Shown one piece after another: positions 24,941 to 36,748 of a DNA stretch of 64,000 nucleotides. The notes beneath the pieces are model-generated. The model was given only the letters and a program-made list of their open reading frames with translations, ran no database searches and had not been told where the DNA came from. The DNA lies in NCBI GenBank assembly GCA_964023275.1, contig OZ029917.1, positions 25,176,505-25,240,504 of the forward strand. The letters are read 5' to 3'. Made by a program: the position numbers and the translations under genes. Position 1 is the first letter of the stretch; every line of letters begins with the position of its first letter. This DNA is from Norana najaformis. Taxonomy: Eukaryota; Annelida; Clitellata; Crassiclitellata; Hormogastridae.

Positions 24941-27900
24941 CGCAGGCATAATTATGTTTGCATAGACACAAAATATGAGTATAGTGTTAATTGTTTTTAC
25001 AGTGCATATGCTGACACTTGCACGGCATATGGCTGCAGTCAGATAAATAACTGTACATGTACAGCGCTCTTTTTTCGGCCTAGGCCGTACTACGGCGCTC
25101 TATAAATCGTCTTATTATTATTATTCGATAAATTATTTAGGCTATGTGTAATATGCAATTATACAGGTTTATAGGGACACATGTATATATGCCTATATTA
25201 CAAATATATATCATTAACCTATAACCAACCACCTGCTTATTGTATCACAAGCTTATATATTACGATATATATTTGTAACCTATAACCATCTGCTTATTGG
25301 TTGATGTCCTGCAAGGGACTTTTCTGATCATGCGAAAAGCAAAATACGTCAATATGTCAAAAAGTTCTCTCTTTCCAGACACTCGGTCACTGGTTCAATG
25401 AGTCTCTATCTATATAGCCTAATCAATCTGTCTCTTTCTGTACCTGTCATCGTCTCTCTCTCTCTCTCTTTTTCTCTCTCTCTAAGTGCGGACGTATGTA
25501 TGCGTGTGGCCCATATGTTTGGCGACAGGGTTGTGTCCGTGTCGTTGTGTATATGGCATCGTAGATTGGCGATGAAGTATATCTAGATATGTATACAGCC
25601 AGAAGTCTTCTACTGATCACTTGACCGTTTCGGCTGGCGCTCTTTCTTCATGCATTCAGCGCTTCACTGGCCATTTCTCGCTTGGCGGCGTACTCTGTTG
25701 TGACCCCGTGACCTCGACCATCGATCAGTGCGAGGATATGTACGTGGTTTGGATTTCAAGGGTGAGACCAGTCCGGAACCACGTTCTTGGGGGATTTATC
25801 TCTAAGAAATAACGCCGTAAATTCGCTCAGATTACAAAGCCCGAACTGCGAATACTCGACGAGTCGGTGGTGGTGTATTAAACAGAGGCTTTTGTTTGCA
25901 TGTTTTCAGTTCAATGGCTTAGATAATCTTCGACGCTGAGCCATAACGCAGGAGACACGCTTTGATTCCGGGATTCTTTGGCCTTGCGAAACCCATAAAC
26001 CAGAGCCCCTGTGCACTGAGATAACGTCTCTTATGGAAGTTCGTTAGAAAGTTTTAACACTGATTAAGATGGTTTTCGAAGTGGAACATACAGTCCAGAA
26101 GTCTCACTGAAATGTATGTGTGTAGGCCTATGCATGCGTGCATGTATGTATACATGTATTTACGCATGTAGGCCTATCAAGGTCGACACTTAATATAGCA
26201 AGTTTCAGGTTGCCTACCTCACAAGGGCGCTTCACGATATATCTATCAAATAGTATAGGTGTATCAAGAACGGGTTAAGAATTTGGCTTGGAAAAAGAAA
26301 TGGTCGGAAAATGGTCTTAAAAATGGCTAATAAATGTTCACTGAATGTTCTTGTAGCAGTTTGATATGGTCCAAATCTGTGGTTCAGAATTACACGGTCG
26401 AAATGGCAGCCAAGTGATGATACCGGAAGTCAGAGACGCCGCATCATACTTAGTTTAGGAAGAAGATGGAAATGGATATCGGGATAATGAAGCTATACAT
26501 AAATTGCAGACGATCTCCGAATGGCATTCAGGCACAGCGCATAATTATATAAGCCATCGAAACTCAGTTTGCGGCAGAAATCTCTGGCTTCCTTTACCCG
26601 CAAAGACGAGGCGAAACGAGATTTCGAAGTCATAAATAATTATTTACGACGCTATAAAGAGCGACAGGTCTACGACGGAAGTGGGGATTGCGAGGGCACG
26701 TCGGCAGACTATATACCCCGTTGACACAGTTTGAAACGCCCATGATTAAGAATATCGCTTAAAAGGCGAATACAGGCAATCGGGGTCCCATTTTTAAATA
26801 TAGATTCTTATTGATCTAAACGAGAGCGTCCAACCAACGGCCGAAGAATAGCCAAGAAGACGAAGGCGATGCAGTCGACCGTTAGCACAATGTTCTTACT
26901 TATTTATTAGGACTATATATTATGTCGCATCTGGACAGCAGCATCATTCCACACTCGACAGCACCGCCGTCTGCTTATACATATCCCATATATACTCCCT
27001 CTGCTATGTATAGTCCATATAGGGCCCTATGCGTGTTAATGCAAATGCAAATACACGTTTTTCTATGGCGACCCTGCTCGTTTTTCAATGAATTTATCGG
27101 GTGAGATCCTTCACCACCGCTGCCCATCTGAATGAGCGCCACGCATATTTAAGGTCCCCGTGTACGGACCGTGTTAGTCCGAGATTTAAATCTCTGAAAT
27201 GTAGCCACGATCGATTTGCGAACCGGCATCCTCACGCACAGAAGCGTTTGTTTATATTACAGGGCCGGATTAGCCAGTATGCAAAAATGCAATTGCATGG
27301 GCGGAATTAAGGAGGGAGATCGTTCCAGAGTTGAGGTGCACTGTGGTATGTGGATCGGTTAGACAACATGTGACGAGAAGTTACTGGGGACGGACGAGAG
27401 TGAGGTAAGAGGTTGATATAAAAACCATGACTTGTAAGCCTATAGTCAGTAAACTACGCCACTGTCGTATTCAGGTAGTGCCAGTCCCAAGTCTGGAAAA
27501 GGAGATGGGCGACGTCAACGGCCTTTGATGCCATAAGATCAGAGGAGAAAATCTGTACATAACTTTGGAGGAGACGTTCGTAATGGGGGGGGGGACAGAG
27601 GCGGACAGTAAACATAAATGAGGGGACAGAGACTACACAAATATTTATAATTCATCAACTGCATGGAGTTTACAGAGTTCATATGACGATAAAGAGTAAA
27701 TATCTAGGTTCTAAGTGAAGGCTAAATAAGCCGAAACTGCTAATGACCTTTTAGTGAGGGACAACAAACAGATGGCTTACTGTATGTTTTTTGTACAATT
27801 TTCTACACATACTGTTGCAACTTGATTAAAGTGTTTGAACACTTTTATTCACAGTTGGTGAATAGGCGTAGTGCCAGTGAACATAAATATCATAAATGGG

Positions 27901-28843
27901 GAGGTATGCAATCATTCATTTTGTAGTTTGGGACAAAACATATTAGATCTTATGGTGGAACGGCTAATAAATGTGCAAACAATTAATGAAATTTATAAAT
28001 TATGGGATATGGGATTCAGTAATGGTAGGCCTATATGGGAACTTATAAGTTGTAATACTTACCCGATTTTTTCTTTTTGTTGGAACTGAAACTTAACAAT
28101 TACTGTCTGAGACGTTTGATGAAGCATTCTTCGAAGAGGCATCCTAAGTAGAAGCCATGGCTTGAAGCCTAGATCTCTTAAACTATCGTTAACAACTAAA
28201 AAAGCAACAAGGTGCTGCTACACCATGTGCCGAACTCTAAGACAAATAGCGAGGAGTAGTAGTGAATAATGAATACCTCAATAAATTCCTCAATAGCGTC
28301 TTGCTGATAGTGAACCCCAACACCCTTTGTCTTTCTATATTTATCCTCGTCTCTAGTCCTGGCTATTTTCCTCATATGGTGGTCCTCGGCTGCCTTACCG
28401 CATATTTAGCATTCTACATCGCTCTTCCTGTAGGCCTATCGAGATACGCGGTCTTATTTGGTCATCCTGATGTGGTGGCAGACTTCAGTAGCATTCCATC
28501 TTCTCTCATCATACATCGCAGCAACATCCTCCGCTCACATTCCTGAGCTCCACCGTCTGTCCTACAGATTGCACTCTTCCTTCCAGCTCCCATCCTAGGA
28601 TGAATGCGTTGCCTTTGGGGTCATACCTTGCCGTGTCTTCATATCTGTGTGCCTCTGCCTATCTCCTTTCCGCTGTCTGTCGTCTATTCGTCTTTGCATG
28701 AGTCAAGCCTACTTGTCTTAAAGTTCCAACTTTGGGGGATAATCCCCCAGTCAAAACTTTGGGGAGGACAGTCCCCCTTTACCCTCCCCCCGTGATTTAC
28801 GCCACTGCATAAGATGTCGTTAAACTGTGGGAACCTTATAATC
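24941..28843. other. Intergenic, repeat scraps only
   Basis: Contains the SINE at 27.05 kb and two orphan hAT-like termini reading CAGTGGCGTA on the minus strand (27455-27464 and 28798-28807). A 9-G run lies near 27585, and there is G/C-rich foldback text at 28730-28790. No gene recognised. Confidence 0.45.
27050..27245 (-). mobile_element. SINE copy, 5'-truncated
   Basis: The reverse complement matches the SINE at 7612-7857, from box B (GGTTCGCAAATC) through GAGATTTAAATCTC to CACCCGATAAATTCATTG. Box A is lost. Confidence 0.75.
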
Positions 28844-28852
28844 CAGCGGTGC

Positions 28853-29602
28853 TCAACCTTTTTTGTTGTTGTACCACCAAGTATAAAGGTTATTTCCTGG
28901 CGTACCCCCACCAGAAAAACTTGTCAGAAACGTTTTAGTAAGTTTGTTATAGTAGTGATTTAGTTTCATAAGTCCCAACCTAATTATAAAACATTTTTTG
29001 TAAACATTTTTGTGTACCTCTGTAACGGTCTGGTTCGCGTGGAGGGACGCCACCGTTAGCTGTCGCGAGAGCCCGGAGGAAAGAACTAAGGAATTGTCGG
29101 ATGACGGTAGTGGGTTCGAATCCTGGTCGGTCGAACTTGCAGTTCGACTTTGTACAGCACCCGTTCCATAATAAGTGGGCGGTTTCGAACTCAATCTTGC
29201 ACTCCTGCGAAGGACCGGAAGTTGCTTAGATTCTTCCGCCATTCGATCACCAGATGGCCAAGTGTTGTCCGTGCCGGGCGGATGGGCCGCTACCCCCTCA
29301 GATAGAGCGTAAGGGTTCGTTGTGGCTTTCCCGATAGACTTTTCTATTTCTAAATTCGAGCGCTGCATAATGTCCGACATAGGCGCTACATGAATTTGAT
29401 CTAATTTGTGTTCTAGCTCTGCTTGGCGCTCTATCATTTGATTCTGGCTCTCTGCCATTTTATTCTGGCGCTCTACCAATTCACTTCGTAATTGTACCTG
29501 GCTCTCTATCAACTGATTCTGGCGCTCTACTAAATCTTCTTTTAGTGAGGACAGAGAGGCAAGTATGGACTCTACCACTTTACCAAAATCTGATTCAGCC
29601 AT
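28853..29602 (-). CDS. Coiled-coil ORF of the LTR-like insertion
   Basis: The ATG frame opens MAESDFGKVVESILASL, continues as a heptad-like coiled coil of VERQNQLIESQ-type repeats (residues 20-70), and then has PVLRRSARLSSKPPTYYGTG, which resembles the basic tail at the end of Gypsy pol. The element-encoded part ends at about 29021; the last 56 or so codons read into the hAT host. The chimeric look suggests an internal deletion. Function unknown. Confidence 0.45.
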   Translation of the reverse strand: MAESDFGKVVESILASLSSLKEDLVERQNQLIESQVQLRSELVERQNKMAESQNQMIERQAELEHKLDQIHVAPMSDIMQRSNLEIEKSIGKATTNPYALSEGVAAHPPGTDNTWPSGDRMAEESKQLPVLRRSARLSSKPPTYYGTGAVQSRTASSTDQDSNPLPSSDNSLVLSSGLSRQLTVASLHANQTVTEVHKNVYKKCFIIRLGLMKLNHYYNKLTKTFLTSFSGGGTPGNNLYTWWYNNKKG

Positions 29603-30629
29603 ATCTTTCGTTTTACAAGTTTATTCTTAACTAAAAGATTCAACCTTAACTATTTGTATTAGTCTATTTTAATTCTTTACTAATTACAATTTCTTTAAGC
29701 CTCAAGAGTTCTTAGTTACAGCAATTGCTAAATCGAACTCTAAACCTTCGATCTAATAGAAAATTGGCTGCCTGACATGAGCTCAAAGAATTCGCCCACA
29801 ATTTGATTATAAAAGAAAACGTTTAACTCCCTGATTAAAATGGCGATCTCGTCGTTGACAGCGGCGACGACAGAGTATATTCCCAGAATTATCCCGTTTA
29901 CTTCCCAGTGACAGCGTTTTGACTAAGCACATCGACGGCACAATAATCCACTGCTAAAATCAGCTTAAACGTACAACTCCGCAATAGCTACGAATTACTC
30001 GCCTGAATTCGACAACTAGCGCGACAAACTACCGCAAACTGAACTCTAAGGAGATCCTTCTCCAGTCGCAATCTAGCGCCAACTGAGCTGTAAGGAGTTC
30101 CTTCTCCGGCCGCAAACTACCGCCAAGTGAGCTGTCCGACCGCGCTCCTTCTGAATTCTTTATATAGGAAATATCCGCGCGCTTTTGACTAGGCGCCAAC
30201 TCTCCCGCGTCCTGGTACGCGCCTCTTCTTTCGCTCCATCTGTTTGGCGCCTCTTCTTCCACGCCCGCTATTGGCGGCTCTTCTTCGCGCCAGCCTTTTG
30301 GCGGTTCTTCTTTCCCTCGCATCGTTCGCGCGCGCGCCAACTTAGGCGGGCTGGTTTCCCTCCAACTCCTAGGCGCGAGCGGCAACTTTTGGCGGCATCC
30401 ATCGTTCGGCGCGCTTCTCGTTCCCGCCTACTCCAGCTCTTAGTCGCGAGCGGCATCCATCACTAGCGGCAATCACAGTCGCCCGGGCCTAGCCTAGCGC
30501 TCATACAGCAGCCGACTACAGCGTGAAAACAGACAGCCGACATCGATCAATAATACTATCATCATCCCTCCCGCATTCGCTGCCCGACTAAGCTCAGTCT
30601 TGCCTGGCGCTATAGCAATTTCCGTTACA
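29021..30629 (-). mobile_element. 1.6-kb LTR-like insertion with its own TATA box and ORF
   Basis: Bounded by TGTAACGG and CCGTTACA, with CCTC on both sides (29017-29020, 30630-30633). On the minus strand TATATAAAG lies near 30165, about 460 bp from the 5' end, as in an LTR promoter. An ORF starts at 29602. No second LTR copy is visible inside. It could be a very long solo LTR, or a deleted element joining gag start to pol end. A GC-rich stretch with GGCGC-based near-repeats lies at 30180-30480. Confidence 0.6.
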
Positions 30630-30719
30630 CCTCTATGAATTTTATTCAATTTTATTATATTAAAATTATTACTGTTGCACACCAATAAATTTATTTTATT
30701 TTATGTTAATTCTTTTCTA

Positions 30720-32415
30720 ATAACAATAATTGTAATTGTAACTGTAATTTGAGATTTATAAAGCGCCTCTTAGAGGATAAACTCAACAGAGGTGCTTCCG
30801 ACCCGAAGGAGTAAAATCATTGTTAAACAGTACAGTCTTCAGGCGCCTACGGAACAATGAGAGGGGAGAGAAAGGAGCTCAAGACGCTATTCTCGAGGAA
30901 GACGATTCCAGCAAGTGGGACTAACGTAGGCGAAGCTTCTGGACTGGGTAGTAGCGGTGCGCATTCGAGGGACAAACAGGAGATCATGTGTGGCCGAGTG
31001 AAGGGTGCTGCGGCCCGGCAACGAGGAGACCAAAGTGCAGAAGTCAATGAGGTAAAGGGGAGCAGAGCCAAGAACACAATTGCGCATGAGCGAGAGGATC
31101 TTAAAGTGGACACGCTGGTGGACGGGGAGCCAGTGAAGAGTGTCACGAATATAAGACGAGATGTGGCCATATTTTGGAATGCCCCCAATGAGACGAGCAG
31201 CAGATTGCAGCTTAGCAGTGTTGGTTAGCGATAGGCCGGTAAAGATGGCGTTACCAAAGTCAACCCTGGTGCAAATGAGGGCATGGACCAGAGTGGAGAT
31301 AGCGTGGAAGGAAAGAGTGCGGCGAATGGTGCGGAGCTGAGGAAGATGGTAAAAACAAGAGCGAGAGACGGTGTTAAGATGAGCAGACAGGGTAAGCTCC
31401 TGATCCAACACAACCCCGAGATCCCGGACCGTAGTAGAGAAAGAGATATCCGGAAATCTCTGGCGTAAGGAGGAGAGATCAATCTTGGCGAGCTGCAAGT
31501 GGCCACCAAGCCAGATGAACTGGGTCTTATTACAGTTCAAACGAAGGCGATTGGAGGACATCGATAGGTCAAGAACAGAGGTGGCATCGAGAATCCTCTG
31601 GACAAGGGCAGGGGCCCCCTCCGCCGGACCATGGGCATAAGCCTGGGTGTCGTCTGCATACTGAAGGACGGCAACACTCAGTGGAAGGAGGGTCCGAGCT
31701 AGATCAGAGGTATATAAAATATAGAGAAGAGGATCTAGGACGGAACCATGGGGGAGACCAAAAAATACGGGAGACCAAGGGGACCGCGAGGGCCCAAAAA
31801 CGACAGATTGAAGGCGGTCTGACAGGAATGACTGAAATCAGGTGAAGGCAGAGCCAGTGATGCCAAAGGAAATCTCCAAACGCTCCAACAGGATGAAATG
31901 ATCAACGGTGTCAAAAGCAGCAGTTACATCGAAAATGGCCAGAAGGGTGACCTGCCTGCAATCAATAGTCCCAAATACGTCAGCAAGAAGGCGAGTCATA
32001 AGCGATTCGGTGGAATGGTATTTCCTGAACCCAGACTGAAGTGGAGGCATAAGAGAGTTAGTGTCGAGGTAGTGAGATAGCTGATAAGAGACGGACCTTT
32101 CAAGGAGCTTGGAGAGAAAGGACAAGTTAGAAATGGGAAGGTAATTAGAGGGGGGACTAGGGTCAAGGCCTTAGCGCTTCAAAGAGGAAAAAACTACTGC
32201 ACGCTTGTGGGAGGTCGGAATTGAGCCCTCAGCCAAAGAAGAATTAAACAATAAATGAAAAAAGGTCATCAATATATTCCTTAATTAAAAATGGAGGAAG
32301 CCTGTCAAGTTCACAGGACTTGGCTGGTGAGTTCAGGATTAGCCGACGGACATCATCCAGAGATAAAGGCTCCAACTATGGAGCCTGGAAGACGTGAAGA
32401 GTGGGGCTAATGGTT
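30720..32415 (-). mobile_element. 5'-truncated L2/CR1-type LINE inside the hAT element
   Basis: The minus-strand element ends in a tail of ATTACAGTTACAATTACA type (about 30728-30750). A 3' UTR block with GCGCC...GAGGTGC-type sequence precedes the tail, and the RT coding region spans 30887-32155. The 5' boundary near 32410 is set by resumed hAT sequence and is approximate. Confidence 0.75.
30887..32155 (-). pseudogene. L2/CR1 reverse transcriptase with one in-frame stop
   Basis: One minus frame carries the RT: LERSVSYQLSHYL, QSGFRKYHSTESL, IFDVTAAFDTVDH, FGLPHGSVLDPLLYILYTS, the YADD active site (31649-31660), VRDLGVVLD and LHWLPVHQRVHFKIL. The only break is TGA at 31838-31840, where the family has Trp. 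The catalytic motif is intact, so the copy looks relatively young, although 5'-truncated. Confidence 0.85.
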
Positions 32416-32452
32416 TTCAATGATTATTCAGAGTCAACTTACAAGTTTAATT

Positions 32453-32760
32453 TTAATGGGAGCATTGAGCTTGTTTATATTTACATAATTTTGCAATATC
32501 GGGCTTTAATTTTGTTAGTTTTAGACGTAAGTCTGGCTCAAGTTCAAGTTTCGATCTGTATTTATTTTTAATCGCAAGCATTGCCGAAAATCCAGTTTCA
32601 CAGAGATACGAAGTACAGAAAGGAATTAAAAATTTCATAGCTCTGTCGAAATTTAATTCATATTCTGCTCTTCTTTTAAGCCAGAAATCACTCAACAAGT
32701 CATTGTTGAATTCATTCTTCAATCCACCGTCACATGAAAGTTGTAATATTTTTTCTTGCT
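32453..32760 (-). pseudogene. hAT transposase C-terminus (ZBED5/SCAND3-like)
   Basis: The minus-strand frame reads FWLKRRAEYELNFDRAMKFL, then PFCTSYLCETGFSAMLAIK, KYRSKLELEPDLR, and ends QAQCSH before the stop. The CE(S/T)GFS and KYRSRL...DLR motifs define the hAT dimerisation domain of ZBED5/SCAND3-type transposases. Everything N-terminal is missing. Confidence 0.85.
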
Positions 32761-33039
32761 TACCTCCTGGCAACAGCTGGCGTACCCCTAGGGGTACGCG
32801 TACCACCGGTTGAGAACCGATGCTATAGTCAGTCTCGCCTTCGAATCGAGATCTGCGGCGGCACCGTCTATTCAACCATCCTCCCTCCACGAATTCGTTG
32901 ATAGCTGCTCCTTTTCTGGTCCAGCTCTGCAATTCGTAACTGGCCGCACTTCCTAAAGTGCGCAATTGTTCTACCTTCGTTGAAAAGGCCTAGGCTGGAT
33001 CGCAACGGAGTACCAACTAGCCTCCAATCTCAAGCCCAG

Positions 33040-33290
33040 TATTTTTATCGACCGTTATTTAGTCTTTGATTTGCGTAACCGTAATTAATCAATCAGTTCA
33101 AACGCAACAGTACTTGAATCTTTACGTTTTCAAAACGCACGAATCTATCAACGATATTTGTAACTCAAATTTTCAACTTAACATACGATAGATCAGTGCT
33201 ACAAATCTTCTCACTCTCTTAACAATGCAGTTGCGTCCGCTTACATAGGCCCTTTCCCGCCAGGACAGCAGACCAGTAAAAAGTGCTTCA
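33040..33290 (+). repeat. Dispersed repeat A, copy 3
   Basis: It shares CACGAATCTATCAACGATAT, TTGTAACTCAAA and ATAGGCCCTTTCCCGCC with copies 1 and 2. Confidence 0.55.
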
Positions 33291-34144
33291 GACCAGCCTC
33301 CCGATATTGCTCAATCGTGGGTTTTTCCATAAACACGAACACTCAAGAGAAAAATGTACTTTAACATGAGTATAACCAGAATAAACAAAACAAAAAAACT
33401 AGCATATGGCCTACATGCATAAGACAGACACAGAATTAAAATTGTTTCCTATTCTTCTGGGGATACCCTTCGAACTTCGTGTAAACAGTCAGAGATTGAA
33501 CCAGTGTCGGCGTCTTTCTAAGCGAATGAGATGCTAACGGTGTCTTTAAGAGACTAATATGCTGTTGCGACAGTGACGAGGAAATTAGGACTTATAATTG
33601 ACGTACTAATTATTAAAATTTATTATTTAAATAAAACAAAATAAACCAATAAACTTAAATATCAAACTATTGTATGCTTTCTGTGTTATGTATATATTTT
33701 AATATGCAAGTTTCTCTATAGTAGGGTGGCCCTTATTTATATGGCAAAAATTAATTGCAAAGCAATATTAAGTCAGACCCTTTTAGGATATTCCTTTTTA
33801 TAAAAAATACTTTGTGCAAATTATGAGCGACAAATTTTAATATTTTCAGGTCGCTCAACGACCCTAGTGTTTAGCTATATAGTGTAAATGGTAGAATTAA
33901 AAAATGTTTGCCATCAGTTTGACTAAGCCATGCAAGAAATCAAGCTACAATGGAAACTACTGCTTTAGTGTTTATTCAACAGTCTCGAATCGATACAGAA
34001 CAGTTTTAAAAATCAAACTATTGTATATTAATTGTATGGTATACAGTATGCTTTTATGGTTTCTTAAGCAGCGTTAATTTTCTCGCATCGGGGAAGTATT
34101 CCCGACTCTGTTCGATAACTTGAAGCGCACACTGCAACTGTTCT
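33291..34144. other. No gene recognised
   Basis: AT-rich sequence between the hAT nest and the decayed transposon-like gene. Confidence 0.5.
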
Positions 34145-35578
34145 TCACTCGCGCCCTGTTTGTACCGTACCTTGGATCATGGCGACACCTCGCTCTGCAT
34201 GACCGTTGGTGACTGCCAGTGTACTGATGATTGCCACTGCAACCTTGAACTCATCCATACTGTTCCATTCATCAGGATCTTCGGTTAGGAATCCAACTGG
34301 CAAAACCCAGCGTTCCAAATAATTTCTGCTCCATATTGCCACGAAATCAATAAGAGTCTTCTGTTGTACCATAGCCAAGTCCACCTCTATGCGTTGCTCC
34401 TTTCTCTGTTGATGCTTTCAGCACGGCCCGTTTTGTGGTCAAGTCCACCTCCGGATCAAAGAGGTTGAGAAGGAAGGTACCATAGGTGACCGGATAGCTT
34501 GCATGAAGTAGCTGCACTGATACCGCGATCAGGGTAAGCCTCAAGTTGCTGCAGAAAGACCAGGTCATTCTTAGCTGCTTTGGAAGCCACACGTGCCAGG
34601 AACCAGTACTTGGTGTAAAGTTTTGCGAGAAATATGTTCATACGTAGCAGTCCCCGAGATTCTCTTGCCGACAGTTTGAACTGCGACCGGTCCAGTAGCT
34701 GTTCCAGAATGACTCAAGCACCTGATAGTTGGCCACTGTCAGAGCTGGTTGCGTGAAAACACATGCCCGGACCAAGCCTTCCAGGCTCCATTCTAGTATT
34801 CCGTTGTGCACAGCTTTGGCCACAGTTTGGCCAGTCCCTGCGGGTATCTTTGGAATTGACAGCAGTTGCTTCTACCCCACTGTTGAAACCAGAATAGGCA
34901 GCCTATGCACTTTCTCTGTCCCTGTCATATCAAACATCAGCTTGCTATCCCAGTGGACTGCCAGGATCGTGTATGGCTTGAATGCCTCTACAATGCTTTT
35001 CGGTTTCTTCGACGTTGACGCTTGATGGTTGACCTGTTAAGTGCAAGCGCTTCTGGTCTTGTCCGAGAGCCCTAGATGCTTCAATGACCATCATCATGAT
35101 AACCCTGTCACTCAGTCCATTTTGATCAAGCACAGCTGCCAGTTCTGGTGATATAACACTTTGGCATCCTCGTTTTCGTGGCGGGTTAGCAGCACTCGTA
35201 CTGGGGGGGGGGGGTGGATCTTGATCTTCACACTCACACTGACTTTCTTCCGCGTCGGTGCTGCTCTCCAACATAACTTTCTCCAAAAGGGTGTCTTTCT
35301 GAAGTTAGGATCGCTGTCGCCTCTTTTGCAGCGTCTCCTCTTTCTTTATCTGCTTCTGCTGTTGATGGAGCAACGCCTTGTTGACTCCTGTCATGCAGTC
35401 CGGTCATCCTTTTTCTGCTGTGATTCGAGGAAGAGCTTGTCTTCTCGATTCTCGATGAGCTCCATGGTGTTAGCACGCACAATGTCAAATAGTTCCCCAT
35501 CCTGTCTAAAGGGTAGCTTCTTTGGTTGTTTGAGTCTGGGACTGACTCTTCTTCTTCTTCTTCAGCCTCTGCCATTCA
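34145..35578 (-). pseudogene. Decayed transposon-like gene, superfamily unclear
   Basis: Minus-strand fragments in order: an acidic start (MAEAEEEEEE, 35575), PELAAVLDQNGLSDRV and EASRALGQDQKRLHL (35000-35150), then GILEWSLEGLVRACVF, LARVASKAAKNDLVFL, SCKLSGHLWYL, DPEVDLTTKRAVL, and VTNGHAERGVAMIQ near the 3' end. The order and the xxAERGVALIQ ending match an uncharacterised repeat-encoded protein family common in invertebrates. Several frameshifts and stops break it. A 12-G run (35203-35214) lies in the coding region. Start and function are uncertain. Confidence 0.5.
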
Positions 35579-35724
35579 TAGAATAGTTGCTCGAGCTTTC
35601 TGAACGATTTTTGGCGATTTTTGTTGAATCCTAGCGCGCTGTATGGTGTGTGTCGCTGCCGTTTGGATATCATCTTTCACTACACGATGCATAAAGTGGC
35701 CAAGGACCTGCCTCTCCGACGTAT

Positions 35725-36090
35725 CACACAAACGTTAGATCAATCATTGCGCTAACATTATAATAACGCCAAAACAACGTTACACTGTTGCTAGTGTAAC
35801 GCACCACTAACGTTTGTGTAAATGTTTTTTCAACGTAACAAAACTGACAAAACGTGTAATCAACGTTTCACACAAACATTATATCAAACATTAGGCTAAC
35901 GTCATAATAACGCCAAAACGACGTTACGGTATCGTAGCGTTTTTAAGCGTTTGGGTAGGCCTAACGTTTTGTCGTCGCAATAAAAATTGACAAAAACATT
36001 TAATAAACGTTTCATACATACGTCACATAAACAATTATGCTAACGTTTCAAACACCTCTGAACAATGCTACAGTATTGTTATACAAACGT
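35725..36090. repeat. AACGTT-rich tandem repeat, left block (about 144-bp unit)
   Basis: Three imperfect units begin near 35725, 35870 and 36014, sharing ACACAAACRTTA, GCTAAC and ATAATAACGCC blocks and dense AACGTT. The array resumes beyond the LINE at 38635. Confidence 0.7.
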
Positions 36091-36437
36091 TTTTTTTTTG
36101 GATAAGGCTGCTAGCTTAAAACGGTCAGTCGCCTCTATTGCTACCTCTGCGGCCTCATTTGTGTTCTCCGATCCTCTGTTCTGGAGTACTCCACTCACTT
36201 TTTTGCCACCCGCGACACTTTAAGAATTCCACAAACTTACTATTTCTATGCAATGTAAATCATCATCTGTTGATTTTATCCCTACATCTCTGCCAAAATC
36301 ATCTTCCGCTATTTTTTCTAAACTCATTTGTAAGTTGGCTAATCTCTTCAAGAAACTTGGTCTTGACCCGGCCTCTCTTTCCAACTATCGCCCAGTATCC
36401 AACCTCAATAATAATTATCCAAAAAATCCTTGGAAGG

Positions 36438-36748
36438 TGTCACGAAGCCGAGAAGAAGTCGAATAGAATCTTTTATTATTATTTAACTGAGACTTAACAT
36501 CGACCGAAGAACGGCTCAGTCCCTCTATCGGTCTGTATTGGTCTGCTCAAAGAGTCACTTTCCCCCTATTTAACGAGTCTGCCAATCCCTCGACAATCCC
36601 TGGTGAATCTGTCTGGCACTCTGTCGCATCAGGTGAGTGTCCTGATTTCCCGCCGATGGCGCACCTCCAGGTACCCTCCGTGATCACCAGAGGGCACCAC
36701 CGGACGCACGTGCTAACGACGACGACACATGAGGTGAGTAACGTGACA
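36438..36748. mobile_element. 311-bp LTR-like (TG...CA) insertion in the LINE
   Basis: The ends are perfect 7-bp inverted repeats, TGTCACG and CGTGACA. The flanking 5-mers GAAGG and GACGG differ by one base. Removing the unit brings the two halves of the host RT's KILER...FLARLQ region together. Size, TG/CA ends and 5-bp duplication fit a solo LTR; a small DNA transposon is possible. Confidence 0.55.

Larger units (their letters stand above)
28844..32822 (-). mobile_element. hAT transposon hosting two later insertions
   Basis: The left end is CAGCGGTGCTCAACC and the inverted right end CATCGGTTCTCAACC. Flanking 8-mers TTATAATC and CTATAGTC differ at two positions, suggesting an old 8-bp duplication. 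The transposase C-terminus lies at the right end (32453-32760). The present 3.98 kb includes a 1.6-kb LTR-like insertion and a 1.7-kb LINE; without them the element is about 0.7 kb. Confidence 0.75.

Noticed and set aside
29095..29130. tRNA gene or tRNA primer site suggested by GGTTCGAATCC
   Set aside because: Box B is perfect, but no acceptor stem or convincing box A could be paired around it.
30185..30466. 93-residue Arg/Phe-rich ORF in GC-rich DNA
   Set aside because: Lies antisense in the LTR-like unit; composition-driven, no homology.
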